A stretch of 45,078 bases of DNA from assembly GCA_910585485.1 (NCBI GenBank), contig CAJUEZ010000016.1, positions 1 to 45,078 on the forward strand, written 5' to 3'. A program made the position numbers and the translations under genes. Under the pieces are notes generated by a model. That model searched no databases. It was given only the letters and a program-made list of their open reading frames with translations, and had not been told where the DNA came from. How positions within the stretch are numbered: the first letter of the stretch is position 1; the number at the start of each line of letters is the position of its first letter. This stretch comes from an uncultured Clostridia bacterium (GTDB lineage: Bacteria > Bacillota > Clostridia > UBA1381). Of the stretch, positions 1 to 7,597 are shown piece by piece.

Positions 1-138
1 TATTAACTACCATAGTATGCTTTTTTGTACTGTCCGCACAATTTGGAGCAGTTTATTCTATTTTGAGCGATTTGCTTTTTTGTTTATGAATTTGGACAGA
101 TGAAATGTATGCTGCCAAAACGTGCTTTTATATTCTTG
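1..138. other. Intergenic flank downstream of ptsI
   Basis: This AT-rich stretch lies 3' of ptsI at the window edge. I see no gene and no convincing GC-rich terminator in it. A CTGTCC/GGACAG inverted pair (31-36 and 95-100) is too widely spaced to interpret. Confidence 0.3.
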
Positions 139-1767
139 CTATTTGCTTAAATCAAGATTTCTTATTCTGTTTCTCAAAGGAAGCACATATGATGGGGAAA
201 CTGAAAGTTCATCAACTCCCATTTTTAAGAACTTTTCAGTAAGTTCCAAATCCGCGCCGAGTTCTCCGCATATTCCAACCCATACATTTTCCTTATGAGC
301 GTTTTCACATACCATTTCAATCATTCTCAACACAGCCTCGTGGTGCGGATTGAAAAAGTCGTCAAGTTTAGGGTTCTGGCGGTCAATCGCCATAGTATAT
401 TGTGAAAGGTCATTTGTTCCTATGCTGAAAAAGTCAACATCTTTCGCAAGCATGTCGCTTATCATAACAGCGGCGGGAGTTTCAATCATAATGCCTTCCT
501 CAATGTCATTATACGGAATTTTTGCCTCGTCAAGTTCCGCTTTTACCTGCACTGAAATCGCTTTAATTTTTCTGACTTCTTCAACAGATGTAATCATAGG
601 ATACATTACGGCGATTTTGCCGTATTTTGACGCTCTGTAAATTGCGCGAAGCTGTGTTTTGAAAATGTCTGGTCTCGTAAGACAAATTCGTATTGCTCTG
701 AGACCCATAGCCGGATTTTCCTCTTTGTCAAGATTAAAATAATCAGCCTGCTTATCCGCGCCAATATCAAGCGTTCTTATAATAACGCGTTTTCCCGCCA
801 TTGTTTCAGCGGCTTTTTTATAAATTTGAAATTGTTCGTCTTCAGTAGGATATGTGCCGCTTTCAAGATATATAAATTCACTTCTGAATAATCCTATACC
901 GCCCGCGTCATTTTTTAATACATATGCCAAATCCTTAATGTTGCCTATATTCGCGTAAACAAGAACTTTTTTTCCGTCCTTTGTTATATTTTCCTTGCCG
1001 TGAAGTTCCTGAAGAAGTCTTTGTTTTTCAATTTCGTCTTTCTTTCGCTGTTTCATTTTTGCAAGAACCTCTTCGTCAGGCTCAATATATATAACTCCGT
1101 CAAAACCGTCAACAACCGCCATTTTACCTTCCAGTTCATTTGAAAGTTCAATGTTAGTTCCTATAATAGCCGGAATATTCATTGTGCGCGCAAGAATTGC
1201 CGTATGTGAATTTGTCGAGCCGTGAACGGTTACAAATGAAAGCACAAGATTTTTGTCAAGCTGAACTGTCTCACTCGGCGCAAGGTCGTCGGCAAGTATA
1301 ATAACAGGCTCGTTTGACATAGCTTTATCATTATCAGCATTTGTAAGGATTCTTATAATACGCTCGGAAATATCCTTGACATCCGCCGCGCGCTCTTTCA
1401 TATACGCGTCGTCCATTGACGAAAATATTTCCGCGAAATTATCACCTGTTATTCCTACCGCGTATTCCGCATTCACACCTTGCTCGGCGATAATATTTTT
1501 TACAGAGTTAAGATAATCGTCATCATCAAGCATCATTTGATGAATTTCAAATATTGCCGCGCTCGCTTCTCCGACTTCTGCCTTAGCCTTATCGTAAAGC
1601 ATAGCAAGCTGATTTTGCGCGTCTGTTTTAGCTGTTTCAAATCGTTTTATTTCTTTTTCAGCGTTATCAATTTTGTGCCTTACAATTCGCTGTTCCTGTT
1701 TTGTTATAAGATGTATTCTGCCGATGGCGATTCCGCCGTACACGCTTTTTCCGTTATATTTAATCAT
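139..1767 (-). CDS. ptsI: PTS enzyme I (phosphoenolpyruvate-protein phosphotransferase)
   Basis: This 542-residue protein takes phosphate from phosphoenolpyruvate onto an active-site histidine and passes it to HPr, the first step of PTS sugar uptake in the cytoplasm. The phosphohistidine motif is GSTNSHTAILAR with His near residue 188. An N-terminal HPr-binding helical domain precedes it, and a C-terminal PEP-binding TIM barrel follows with MYPMITSVEE, IGTNDLSQY and the active-site Cys in GICGELGAD. The length is close to the usual 570. The start has an AGGAAG ribosome site. It is the last gene of the fru-pts operon and is separated from ptsH by a strong hairpin. Confidence 0.97.
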   Translation of the reverse strand: MIKYNGKSVYGGIAIGRIHLITKQEQRIVRHKIDNAEKEIKRFETAKTDAQNQLAMLYDKAKAEVGEASAAIFEIHQMMLDDDDYLNSVKNIIAEQGVNAEYAVGITGDNFAEIFSSMDDAYMKERAADVKDISERIIRILTNADNDKAMSNEPVIILADDLAPSETVQLDKNLVLSFVTVHGSTNSHTAILARTMNIPAIIGTNIELSNELEGKMAVVDGFDGVIYIEPDEEVLAKMKQRKKDEIEKQRLLQELHGKENITKDGKKVLVYANIGNIKDLAYVLKNDAGGIGLFRSEFIYLESGTYPTEDEQFQIYKKAAETMAGKRVIIRTLDIGADKQADYFNLDKEENPAMGLRAIRICLTRPDIFKTQLRAIYRASKYGKIAVMYPMITSVEEVRKIKAISVQVKAELDEAKIPYNDIEEGIMIETPAAVMISDMLAKDVDFFSIGTNDLSQYTMAIDRQNPKLDDFFNPHHEAVLRMIEMVCENAHKENVWVGICGELGADLELTEKFLKMGVDELSVSPSYVLPLRNRIRNLDLSK

Positions 1768-1784
1768 CTGTCATCTTCCTTTCC

Positions 1785-1830
1785 TAAAAATTTAATTGCC
1801 TGCCCTGACAATAAAATTATCAGAGCAGGC
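1785..1830 (-). terminator. Hairpin with U-rich tail between ptsH and ptsI
   Basis: Positions 1798-1830 form a 15-bp stem (two G-U pairs) with a 3-nt loop. On the minus strand an AATTAAATTTTT tract follows. It lies inside the operon, so it is probably a partial terminator or an mRNA-stabilising/processing hairpin that sets the ptsH:ptsI ratio. Confidence 0.65.
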
Positions 1831-1845
1831 GTATTGTGAAGGGGA

Positions 1846-2103
1846 TTACAAATTGTTTTTAAGAAATTCTTCAAGTTCTGTTGCCGCTGTATCCTCGTCA
1901 GAGCCTTCGATAGTTACTGTTATCTCCTGTCCCTGCTTAACAGCAAGCCCCATAACACCGAAAATCTTTTTCGCGCTCACGGTTCTTCCGTCCTTTGTAA
2001 TATTAACCTCAGAATCATATTTAGACGCGGCTTTTACAAATTCGCCTGCCGGTCTTGCGTGAATACCCGCCGGGTCGGTTACTGTATATTTAAATTCTTT
2101 CAT
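1846..2103 (-). CDS. ptsH: HPr-family phosphocarrier protein lacking the regulatory Ser46
   Basis: This is an 85-residue HPr. The catalytic His15 lies in the motif AGIHARPAG, so it should accept phosphate from enzyme I and pass it to the fructose IIA domain. In Bacillus HPr the site for HPr kinase is Ser46 (KSIMGVMSL). Here the aligned stretch is KKIFGVMGL and position 46 is lysine. The protein therefore looks catalytic but not controllable by Ser46 phosphorylation, unless a second HPr exists elsewhere. The start is well supported by an AAGGAGG ribosome site. The gene sits 29 nt downstream of fruA. Confidence 0.95.
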   Translation of the reverse strand: MKEFKYTVTDPAGIHARPAGEFVKAASKYDSEVNITKDGRTVSAKKIFGVMGLAVKQGQEITVTIEGSDEDTAATELEEFLKNNL

Positions 2104-2132
2104 TTTTTATATCCTCCTTAAAAATAAACTTA

Positions 2133-4115
2133 TTATTCGTTAACAGGCTTCTTTAAAAGTCCGAGCATAAACATTGTCACAACTGAGCCAACGGCAAGCG
2201 ACAGTAAATACATGGGCCAATTTCCTACAACAGCGAAGACAAATATACCTCCGTGCGGCGCCATAAGCGTACATTTAAATAACATTGACAGCGCGCCTGC
2301 AACCGCCGCGCCCAAAGCCGTCGCGGGGATTACTCTCGCGGGATCTGCCGCCGCAAACGGAATAGCTCCTTCTGTTATAAAGCATAGCCCCATAATATAG
2401 TTTGTAATACCCGAGTTTCTTTCTGCTCTGTCAAATCTGTTCTTGAAAAATGTCGTTGCAAGAGCGATACCAATCGGCGGAACCATACCGCCAATCATAA
2501 CTGCCGCCATAATATCATAATTACCGTTTGCGATAGCCATGGTGCCGAACACATACGCGGCTTTATTTATAGGACCGCCCATATCAATAGCCATCATAGC
2601 GCCTAAGACTATGCCGAGAATAATTTTTGAACTGCTTCCCATAGCGTTAAGAAGATTAGCAAGACCTGTGTTTACAACTCCGATAAGAGGATTGAATACA
2701 AGCAGCATAAGAGTTCCCATAATAAACACACCGATAACGGGATATAGAAGCGTAGGCTTAATACCATCCATACTCTGCGGAAGTTTTGAGAACAATTTTT
2801 TTAGTAAAAGCACGATATAACCGGCGACAAATCCCGCTACAAGAGCGCCGAGAAATCCTGATACCGTGTTACCTGAAGCTCCAAATACAGTGTTCTGGAT
2901 AAATCCATTAAGTCCGCCGTAGGTTAAAGCCTGACCGTCTGCGCTAAGCCATTCAAGTACTGCATTGCCGTTTGCCGCAAGCATACCGCCGACAAATCCA
3001 ACCGCGAGTCCCGGTCGGTCAGCAATACTATACGCGATATATCCTGCGAGTACAGGGAGCATAAGTCCGAATGCAACCTCTCCGATTGTTTTAAAGAATG
3101 CCGCAATCGGAAGGTTTTTACCGAAATTGGCAGGGTTTATACTGAAATCGTCAAGCAAAAATGCAATAGCTATAAGAATACCTCCGCCGATAACAAACGG
3201 CAGCATATGTGAAACTCCGCTCATAAGGTGCTTATAAATTGTATGACCAAAACCTTCTTTTACATCATCTGCCGTTTGAGCGGTATTGTTATTTTTGGCG
3301 GTGTATATATGAGCGTCGCCCGCTATGGCGCGTTTTACAAGCGTGTCGGCTTTGCTTATTCCGTCAGATACCTGCACCTTGATGAGTTTCTTTCCGTTAA
3401 ATCTATCCATTGGAATATTTACATCACATGCTATAATTACGCAGTCCGCATTCTTTATTTCATCAGCGGTGATAACATTTTTTGCTCCGCCTGAGCCGCG
3501 TGTTTCAACCTTTATTGAACAATTATTGGAAATTGCGGCTTTTTCCAATGCCTCCGCCGCCATATATGTGTGAGCGATACCTGTCGGACATGCGGTTACA
3601 GCGACTATATTGCATTTAGCATTTGAAATTTCTGCGCCGTACGCGTCAATACCCTTGCTTTCCTCGTCCGCATCATCAATAATTTTCAAAAACTCATCGA
3701 CTGACTTCGCGTTCTTTAAGCTGTTTGAAAAGTTTTCATCCATCATCATAACCGATAGCTTACCAAGAACGTCAAGATGAACATTTTCTTTTGTGTCGGG
3801 CGCAGCGATTAAAAAGATAAGTGAAACTTTTTCGCCGTCAAGCGAGTCAAAATCAACTCCGTCTTTGACAACCATTGCCGCAAGACCCGGCGTTGTAACG
3901 GCATCACACTTTGCATGAGGAATAGCGATACCCTCGCCGATACCTGTAGAGCCTTCTTTTTCTCTTGCAAGCACCTTTTTTTTGTATTCCTCTTTGTTGT
4001 TGATTTTTCCGCTTTGGCACATCAGGTCAACTATTTGATTGATTGCGTCTTCCTTGGATGAAGCCGAGCCGTTTACCTCTATTGAACGGCGGTCAAGTAA
4101 ATCTGTGATTTTCAT
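2133..4115 (-). CDS. fruA: PTS fructose transporter, fused IIA-IIB-IIC
   Basis: This membrane permease imports fructose with phosphorylation to fructose-1-phosphate. Domains run IIA (about 1-150, phospho-His67 in GIAIPHAK), IIB (about 165-270, phospho-Cys176 in VTACPTGIAHTY) and IIC (about 290-660, several membrane segments, with GAMMAIDMGGPINKAAY typical of the fructose family). I place the start at the ATG at 4115, giving 660 residues, because AAAGGAGG lies just upstream; a longer frame opens at 4151 but overlaps fruK and has no ribosome site. fruK ends 22 nt upstream, so the two are one transcript. Confidence 0.95.
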   Translation of the reverse strand: MKITDLLDRRSIEVNGSASSKEDAINQIVDLMCQSGKINNKEEYKKKVLAREKEGSTGIGEGIAIPHAKCDAVTTPGLAAMVVKDGVDFDSLDGEKVSLIFLIAAPDTKENVHLDVLGKLSVMMMDENFSNSLKNAKSVDEFLKIIDDADEESKGIDAYGAEISNAKCNIVAVTACPTGIAHTYMAAEALEKAAISNNCSIKVETRGSGGAKNVITADEIKNADCVIIACDVNIPMDRFNGKKLIKVQVSDGISKADTLVKRAIAGDAHIYTAKNNNTAQTADDVKEGFGHTIYKHLMSGVSHMLPFVIGGGILIAIAFLLDDFSINPANFGKNLPIAAFFKTIGEVAFGLMLPVLAGYIAYSIADRPGLAVGFVGGMLAANGNAVLEWLSADGQALTYGGLNGFIQNTVFGASGNTVSGFLGALVAGFVAGYIVLLLKKLFSKLPQSMDGIKPTLLYPVIGVFIMGTLMLLVFNPLIGVVNTGLANLLNAMGSSSKIILGIVLGAMMAIDMGGPINKAAYVFGTMAIANGNYDIMAAVMIGGMVPPIGIALATTFFKNRFDRAERNSGITNYIMGLCFITEGAIPFAAADPARVIPATALGAAVAGALSMLFKCTLMAPHGGIFVFAVVGNWPMYLLSLAVGSVVTMFMLGLLKKPVNE

Positions 4116-4137
4116 AATGTCTCCTCCTTTTATATAA

Positions 4138-5049
4138 TTATAAAATTTCAAACGAATTATATACCTGTTCTATTTCAGGCTTTGTTGCGAGCATGTTGGA
4201 AAATGCGCTTGCGCTGCCCGCTGAAAGTCCCATTTTAAATGCGTGAGCGTAATCGTGTTTTTCATACCAACCGGCAATGAACCCGGCAACCATTGAGTCG
4301 CCCGCGCCGACTGAATTTTTAACCGTTCCCTTTGGCGCTTCGCTCATAAGCACATCACCTGTTTCCGTTATCAGAACCGCGCCTTCACCCGCCATTGATA
4401 TAAGCACGTTTCGCGCGCCTTTTTCCTGAAGTTTTTTAGCGTAAGGCACAACCTCTTCACGAGTTTTTAAAACTACTCCGAATATTTCTCCAAGTTCGTG
4501 ATTATTTGGCTTGATAAGGAATGGTTTATGTTCAAGAACATTTATTAATAAGTCCTTGGTCGCGTCAACCGCAATCATAATATCCCTGTCAGAAAGCATC
4601 TTCATAATATCGCTGTAAAGGGAATCGGGTAATGAAGCCGGGATACTTCCCGCAAGAATCAACGTGTCTCCGTCTTTTAACATATTGAGTTTGTTTAGAA
4701 GTTCGGATAGCGCGTCTTCATCAATCACAGGACCGATAGCGTTGATTTCTGTTTCCGTATCTGATTTTATTTTTACATTTATTCTTGATAGTCCGTTTTT
4801 TAATTCGATAAAATCACTTTTACCGCCCAGTTCCTCAAAACTTCGCTTAATTTCTTTACCCGTAAAGCCGGCAATAAAACCGAGTGCCGTATTTTCTATT
4901 TCCAGATTATTCAGGATAGTTGAAACATTAAGTCCCTTACCTCCCGGTAAAAGCTGTTCATAGCTTGCTCTGTTTGTCATACCCGGCTGAAGATTTTCTA
5001 CGCCTATCGCATAATCAATAGCAGGATTAAATGTAACCGTATAAATCAT
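4138..5049 (-). CDS. fruK: 1-phosphofructokinase
   Basis: This is a PfkB-family kinase of 303 residues that phosphorylates fructose-1-phosphate, made by FruA, to fructose-1,6-bisphosphate. It starts with the tagatose/1-phosphofructokinase type N-terminus MIYTVTFNPAIDY. It carries the PfkB signatures GGKGLNVS near residue 37 and NSVGAGDSMVAGF near 247, with the catalytic Asp in GAGDS. It lies between fruR (18 nt upstream) and fruA, the classic fruRKA order. The main alternative, a tagatose-6-phosphate kinase, is unlikely given that neighbourhood. Confidence 0.95.
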   Translation of the reverse strand: MIYTVTFNPAIDYAIGVENLQPGMTNRASYEQLLPGGKGLNVSTILNNLEIENTALGFIAGFTGKEIKRSFEELGGKSDFIELKNGLSRINVKIKSDTETEINAIGPVIDEDALSELLNKLNMLKDGDTLILAGSIPASLPDSLYSDIMKMLSDRDIMIAVDATKDLLINVLEHKPFLIKPNNHELGEIFGVVLKTREEVVPYAKKLQEKGARNVLISMAGEGAVLITETGDVLMSEAPKGTVKNSVGAGDSMVAGFIAGWYEKHDYAHAFKMGLSAGSASAFSNMLATKPEIEQVYNSFEIL

Positions 5050-5067
5050 TCCGCATACCTCTTTTCA

Positions 5068-5814
5068 TTATTTCTGTGCTAAAATAATATTCTCACAGTC
5101 TTCATATCCATTTACGTTTTTTTCTGTTATTATAATGGCGTCGTCAAAATCTGCAAAGCCTACCGGACTTATTGAGTCAAATTTTGAGGAGTCCGCCACT
5201 ATGTATCGTTTTTTGCAGTTTATAAATGACATCTTCTTAACTCCCGCTTCCTCGCGGTCAGGAGTGGTAAAGCCTGTTTTTCTGTGTATTCCGTTTGTAC
5301 CCCAAAATCCGATTGTAAAATTGTATTTTGAAAGGGTTTCAAGCGTTTCCGAGCCGACAATCGCTTCTGTCGCGCTTTTAAGTCTGCCTCCGACGAGATA
5401 TACCTCACACCCCATGTGCGAGAGTTTGCAAGCGTGGTTTACCGCGTTTGTTACATAAACAGCGTTTTTTTCTGTTATATAATCAATAATATATTCGGTC
5501 GTCGTTCCCGCGTCTATATAAACAAAATCGTCTTTTTTTATAAGTTTTGCCGCGTATTGAGCAATAAGTCTTTTTTCGTCTATATTTGTAATTCGTCTGT
5601 CTGAAATTTCATCATCACGCATTTTAAACGATGTGTTGACAGACATCGCTCCGCCGTGTACCTTTATTATTTCTCCCGATGCGTCAAGAGTGTTTAAATC
5701 GCGCCGTATTGTTGACTCGGAAGCGTTGAGATATTCTATAAGTTCCTGAGCCGTCGCACTGCCTTGCTCATTGACGAGCCTGATTATTTTTGATAATCTT
5801 TCCTCAGCAAGCAT
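5068..5814 (-). CDS. fruR: DeoR-family regulator of the fructose operon
   Basis: This 248-residue repressor has an N-terminal DeoR helix-turn-helix (about 5-57, TAQELIEYLNASESTIRRDL) and a C-terminal sugar-phosphate sensor domain with the YIDAGTTTEYI loop. The family usually senses fructose-1-phosphate or a related phosphosugar. Two adjacent ATGs (5817 and 5814) are possible; the second has the better spacing (7 nt) from AAGGAGG. It is first in the operon and probably controls itself through the inverted repeat in its leader. Confidence 0.93.
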   Translation of the reverse strand: MLAEERLSKIIRLVNEQGSATAQELIEYLNASESTIRRDLNTLDASGEIIKVHGGAMSVNTSFKMRDDEISDRRITNIDEKRLIAQYAAKLIKKDDFVYIDAGTTTEYIIDYITEKNAVYVTNAVNHACKLSHMGCEVYLVGGRLKSATEAIVGSETLETLSKYNFTIGFWGTNGIHRKTGFTTPDREEAGVKKMSFINCKKRYIVADSSKFDSISPVGFADFDDAIIITEKNVNGYEDCENIILAQK

Positions 5815-5828
5815 CATTTCGCCTCCTT

Positions 5829-5847
5829 ATTGTTTCCTTTTAACAAT
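5829..5847 (-). promoter_or_regulatory. Candidate FruR operator (inverted repeat)
   Basis: A perfect 6-bp inverted repeat, ATTGTT-N7-AACAAT on the minus strand, sits between the -10 box and the ribosome site of fruR. A repressor bound here would block the operon. Assignment to FruR is inferred from position. Confidence 0.45.
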
Positions 5848-5850
5848 TTC

Positions 5851-5879
5851 ATTATAACACAACAAACAGTCAAAATCAA
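5851..5879 (-). promoter_or_regulatory. Promoter of the fruRKA-ptsHI operon
   Basis: The minus strand reads TTGATT (5879-5874), a 17-nt spacer, then TATAAT (5856-5851). The -10 lies about 37 nt upstream of the fruR start. Confidence 0.75.
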
Positions 5880-5999
5880 CCATTTTCGTTCACAAAAAGT
5901 CATGGCGCTTTTTGTGGATAATGCACAATGTTTTGTAAAATATCGGTAAATAGTTATATATACTTATGCTTGCACCATACATTATAATAATCGAAAAAT

Positions 6000-6040
6000 A
6001 ATAAAATCCGAAAGAATATTTGATTCTTTCGGATTTTATT
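6000..6040 (-). terminator. Terminator of trmB
   Basis: A perfect 18-bp stem (6000-6017 with 6023-6040) and a 5-nt loop start 2 nt after the trmB stop. A T-rich tract follows on the minus strand. Confidence 0.85.
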
Positions 6041-6042
6041 AA

Positions 6043-6702
6043 TTATTTTCTGTTATCTTCCCAGCCAAGATAGGTCGCTTCCAAGCGGTATATCGGCATA
6101 CCCGCCTCTGAAAAACGCTGTTCGTATTCTGTCATTATATTTCCCTCAAAAGAGGATTTATGCAAATCAAGGCTGATATTTTCGAGCTTGTAATTCTCTT
6201 GAGCGAAGGAGTTTAAAGAGAAATCAAACAGAGATTTATTATCGGTTTTAAACCAAATATAATCGCCATGCATTAAAACCGACTTGTAACGGTCAAGAAA
6301 CCGCTTGTGCGTAAGGCGTCTTTTGGCTTGTTTCTTTTTCTTCCAAGGGTCTGAGAAATTTAGATATATACGGCGTACTTCGCCCAACTTAAAAACATCC
6401 TCAATCTTTTCCGCGTCCATATCCATAAAAAGAACGTTCTTAAGTTCTGCCGCTTTCGCTTTCTCCATCGCCATGACAAGAACATCTTCAACTTTTTCGA
6501 TAGCGATGAAATTAATGTCAGGATACATCTTTGCCATACCTGTCACAAAGTTTCCTTTTCCGCAGCCTATTTCTATATGAATAGGATTATTATTTCCAAA
6601 ACGCTGTGCCCATTTTCCTTTGTAAAGATGCGGTTCTTTCACCAGTATATCTGAACAGCGTTCCATTCTGATGTCACAATTTTTCTTTTTCCTCATTCTC
6701 AT
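6043..6702 (-). CDS. trmB: tRNA (guanine-N7-)-methyltransferase
   Basis: This 219-residue class I SAM methyltransferase makes m7G46 in tRNA. It shows the SAM-binding motif IEIGCGKGNFV (about 43-53), the acidic IAIEKVEDV strand, the family signature FSDPWKKKKQAKRRL and the C-terminal YE.RF motif (TEYEQRF). Length matches bacterial TrmB. The start at 6702 has a TGAGGT ribosome site 7 nt upstream. It appears monocistronic, with its own terminator. Confidence 0.95.
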   Translation of the reverse strand: MRMRKKKNCDIRMERCSDILVKEPHLYKGKWAQRFGNNNPIHIEIGCGKGNFVTGMAKMYPDINFIAIEKVEDVLVMAMEKAKAAELKNVLFMDMDAEKIEDVFKLGEVRRIYLNFSDPWKKKKQAKRRLTHKRFLDRYKSVLMHGDYIWFKTDNKSLFDFSLNSFAQENYKLENISLDLHKSSFEGNIMTEYEQRFSEAGMPIYRLEATYLGWEDNRK

Positions 6703-6799
6703 AAAACATACCTCAAATTTTGAATTTCTAATATATTATACTATAAAATATGTGTTTTGACAAGAATATAAAAATCGCCGCGGATAAAGTTTTATAAGC

Positions 6800-6824
6800 A
6801 AAAAAAGACGGCTTAAAGCCGTCT
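6800..6824 (-). terminator. Terminator of the HIT gene
   Basis: A 7-bp stem AGACGGC/GCCGTCT (6806-6812 and 6818-6824) is followed on the minus strand by seven T residues. It starts 5 nt after the HIT stop codon. Confidence 0.88.
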
Positions 6825-6829
6825 GAAAA

Positions 6830-7165
6830 TTAGAAATCAGTAAAAGTTTTTCCGCCGAGTACGTGGAAATGCAGATGGGGGACAGTTTGCCCGCCGTCAT
6901 GTCCACAATTATTGATAACTCTGTAGCCGTTTTCGCCAAAGCCTAAATCAGCTGCGATTTCCGGGATTTTCTCCCATATTGCCGTGACGTATTTTGAATT
7001 TTCCGCTGTAATTTCGTTCGCGCTTTCTATGTGGCACTTCGGAACAATTACAATATGTTCGGGAGCCTGTGGGTTGATGTCGCGGAACGCTAAAATCATA
7101 TCGTCCTCATATACTTTTGTTGACGGAATTTCACCGGCTATTATTTTGCAGAATAAGCAATCCAT
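6830..7165 (-). CDS. HIT-family (histidine triad) nucleotide-binding hydrolase
   Basis: This 111-residue HINT-like protein carries the histidine triad HLHFHVLGG near the C-terminus and the N-terminal CLFCKIIAGEIPS block, with Cys residues that often bind zinc. The family hydrolyses nucleoside phosphoramidates or adenylylated compounds; the physiological substrate is unknown. The ATG at 7165 has AAGGAGT 7 nt upstream, so the slightly longer GTG-initiated frame (7174) is not preferred. It is transcribed alone. Confidence 0.93.
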   Translation of the reverse strand: MDCLFCKIIAGEIPSTKVYEDDMILAFRDINPQAPEHIVIVPKCHIESANEITAENSKYVTAIWEKIPEIAADLGFGENGYRVINNCGHDGGQTVPHLHFHVLGGKTFTDF

Positions 7166-7234
7166 TGTGTTCACTCCTTAATTTAATTTGATTTTTACGA
7201 ATGTTACATATTTGTTATATTTTGTCTTCAAACA

Positions 7235-7263
7235 TTGAAAATTACAGAATATTAATATACAAT
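7235..7263 (+). promoter_or_regulatory. Promoter of the small hydrophobic peptide gene
   Basis: TTGAAA (7235-7240), a 17-nt spacer, then TACAAT (7258-7263). Transcription would start near 7270, leaving a leader of about 85 nt. Confidence 0.6.
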
Positions 7264-7322
7264 ATCTTTATTGGAGTAATCCAATAGTTAAAGGTAAGAT
7301 TGAAAACAGTGTAAAAACTGGG

Positions 7323-7484
7323 CGGTTATGCCATTCCCGAAAGGGGGTGGTTGTTATGAAGAAATACATAATTAGAATAGTTATTTTAGTTATTATAATT
7401 CTTATAACATTTACTACAAAAGTAAAATAACCCCCACGCCAATAAGGGTTATTTTAATTAAATAAACTCTATCAGGCATAACCG
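7323..7484 (+). repeat. Long-range 5'/3' inverted repeat enclosing the peptide gene
   Basis: CGGTTATGCC (7323-7332) is exactly complementary to GGCATAACCG (7475-7484). The pairing would bring both ends of the mRNA together, as in stable, translation-inhibited toxin mRNAs of type I systems. Confidence 0.65.
7356..7430 (+). CDS. 24-residue hydrophobic peptide, candidate type I toxin
   Basis: The frame starts with MKKYIIRIVIL, is almost wholly hydrophobic to residue 19 and ends in a basic tail (TTKVK), so it should form one short membrane helix. It has a strong ribosome site (AAGGGGGTGG) 5-6 nt before the ATG. Its last codons form the left arm of a stem-loop (7424-7433 with 7446-7455). A perfect convergent promoter (7511-7539) would make an antisense RNA over its 3' half. 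This layout is that of TxpA/RatA-like type I toxin-antitoxin loci and of the short holin-like toxin genes common in Firmicutes. I do not recognise the peptide sequence itself, so toxicity is inferred. Confidence 0.6.
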   Translation: MKKYIIRIVILVIIILITFTTKVK

Positions 7485-7505
7485 TTTGAGATCTGCCTTT
7501 TTCTA
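7415..7505 (-). ncRNA. Candidate antisense (antitoxin) RNA
   Basis: A transcript from the minus-strand promoter at 7511-7539 would begin near 7504 and run over the 3' half of the peptide gene. The stem-loop 7424-7455, followed by TTTT on the minus strand, could end it after about 90 nt. It would be fully complementary to the toxin mRNA tail, including the ribosome-site-like GGGGG/CCCCC region. Start and end are predictions. Confidence 0.5.
7474..7502 (+). terminator. Terminator of the peptide mRNA
   Basis: AGGCA (7474-7478) pairs with TGCCT (7494-7498), followed by TTTTT. The left arm overlaps the long-range repeat, so the two structures may compete. Confidence 0.5.
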
Positions 7506-7510
7506 TTTAT

Positions 7511-7539
7511 ATTATATCTTCATATTCTTAGTTTGTCAA
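7511..7539 (-). promoter_or_regulatory. Consensus promoter of the antisense RNA
   Basis: The minus strand reads TTGACA, a 17-nt spacer, then TATAAT: a perfect match to the vegetative consensus. It points into the 3' end of the 24-codon gene, with no gene of its own before the HIT gene. Confidence 0.75.
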
Positions 7540-7562
7540 TATTCTTTTATCAAAAATTTTCC

Positions 7563-7591
7563 TTTACAAATAAATAATTATATGCTATAAT
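7563..7591 (+). promoter_or_regulatory. Promoter leading into the structured region
   Basis: TTTACA (7563-7568), a 17-nt spacer, then TATAAT (7586-7591). The expected start, near 7598, coincides with the first base of the inverted repeat GCTAAACAAAT. Confidence 0.6.
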
Positions 7592-7597
7592 CAACTT

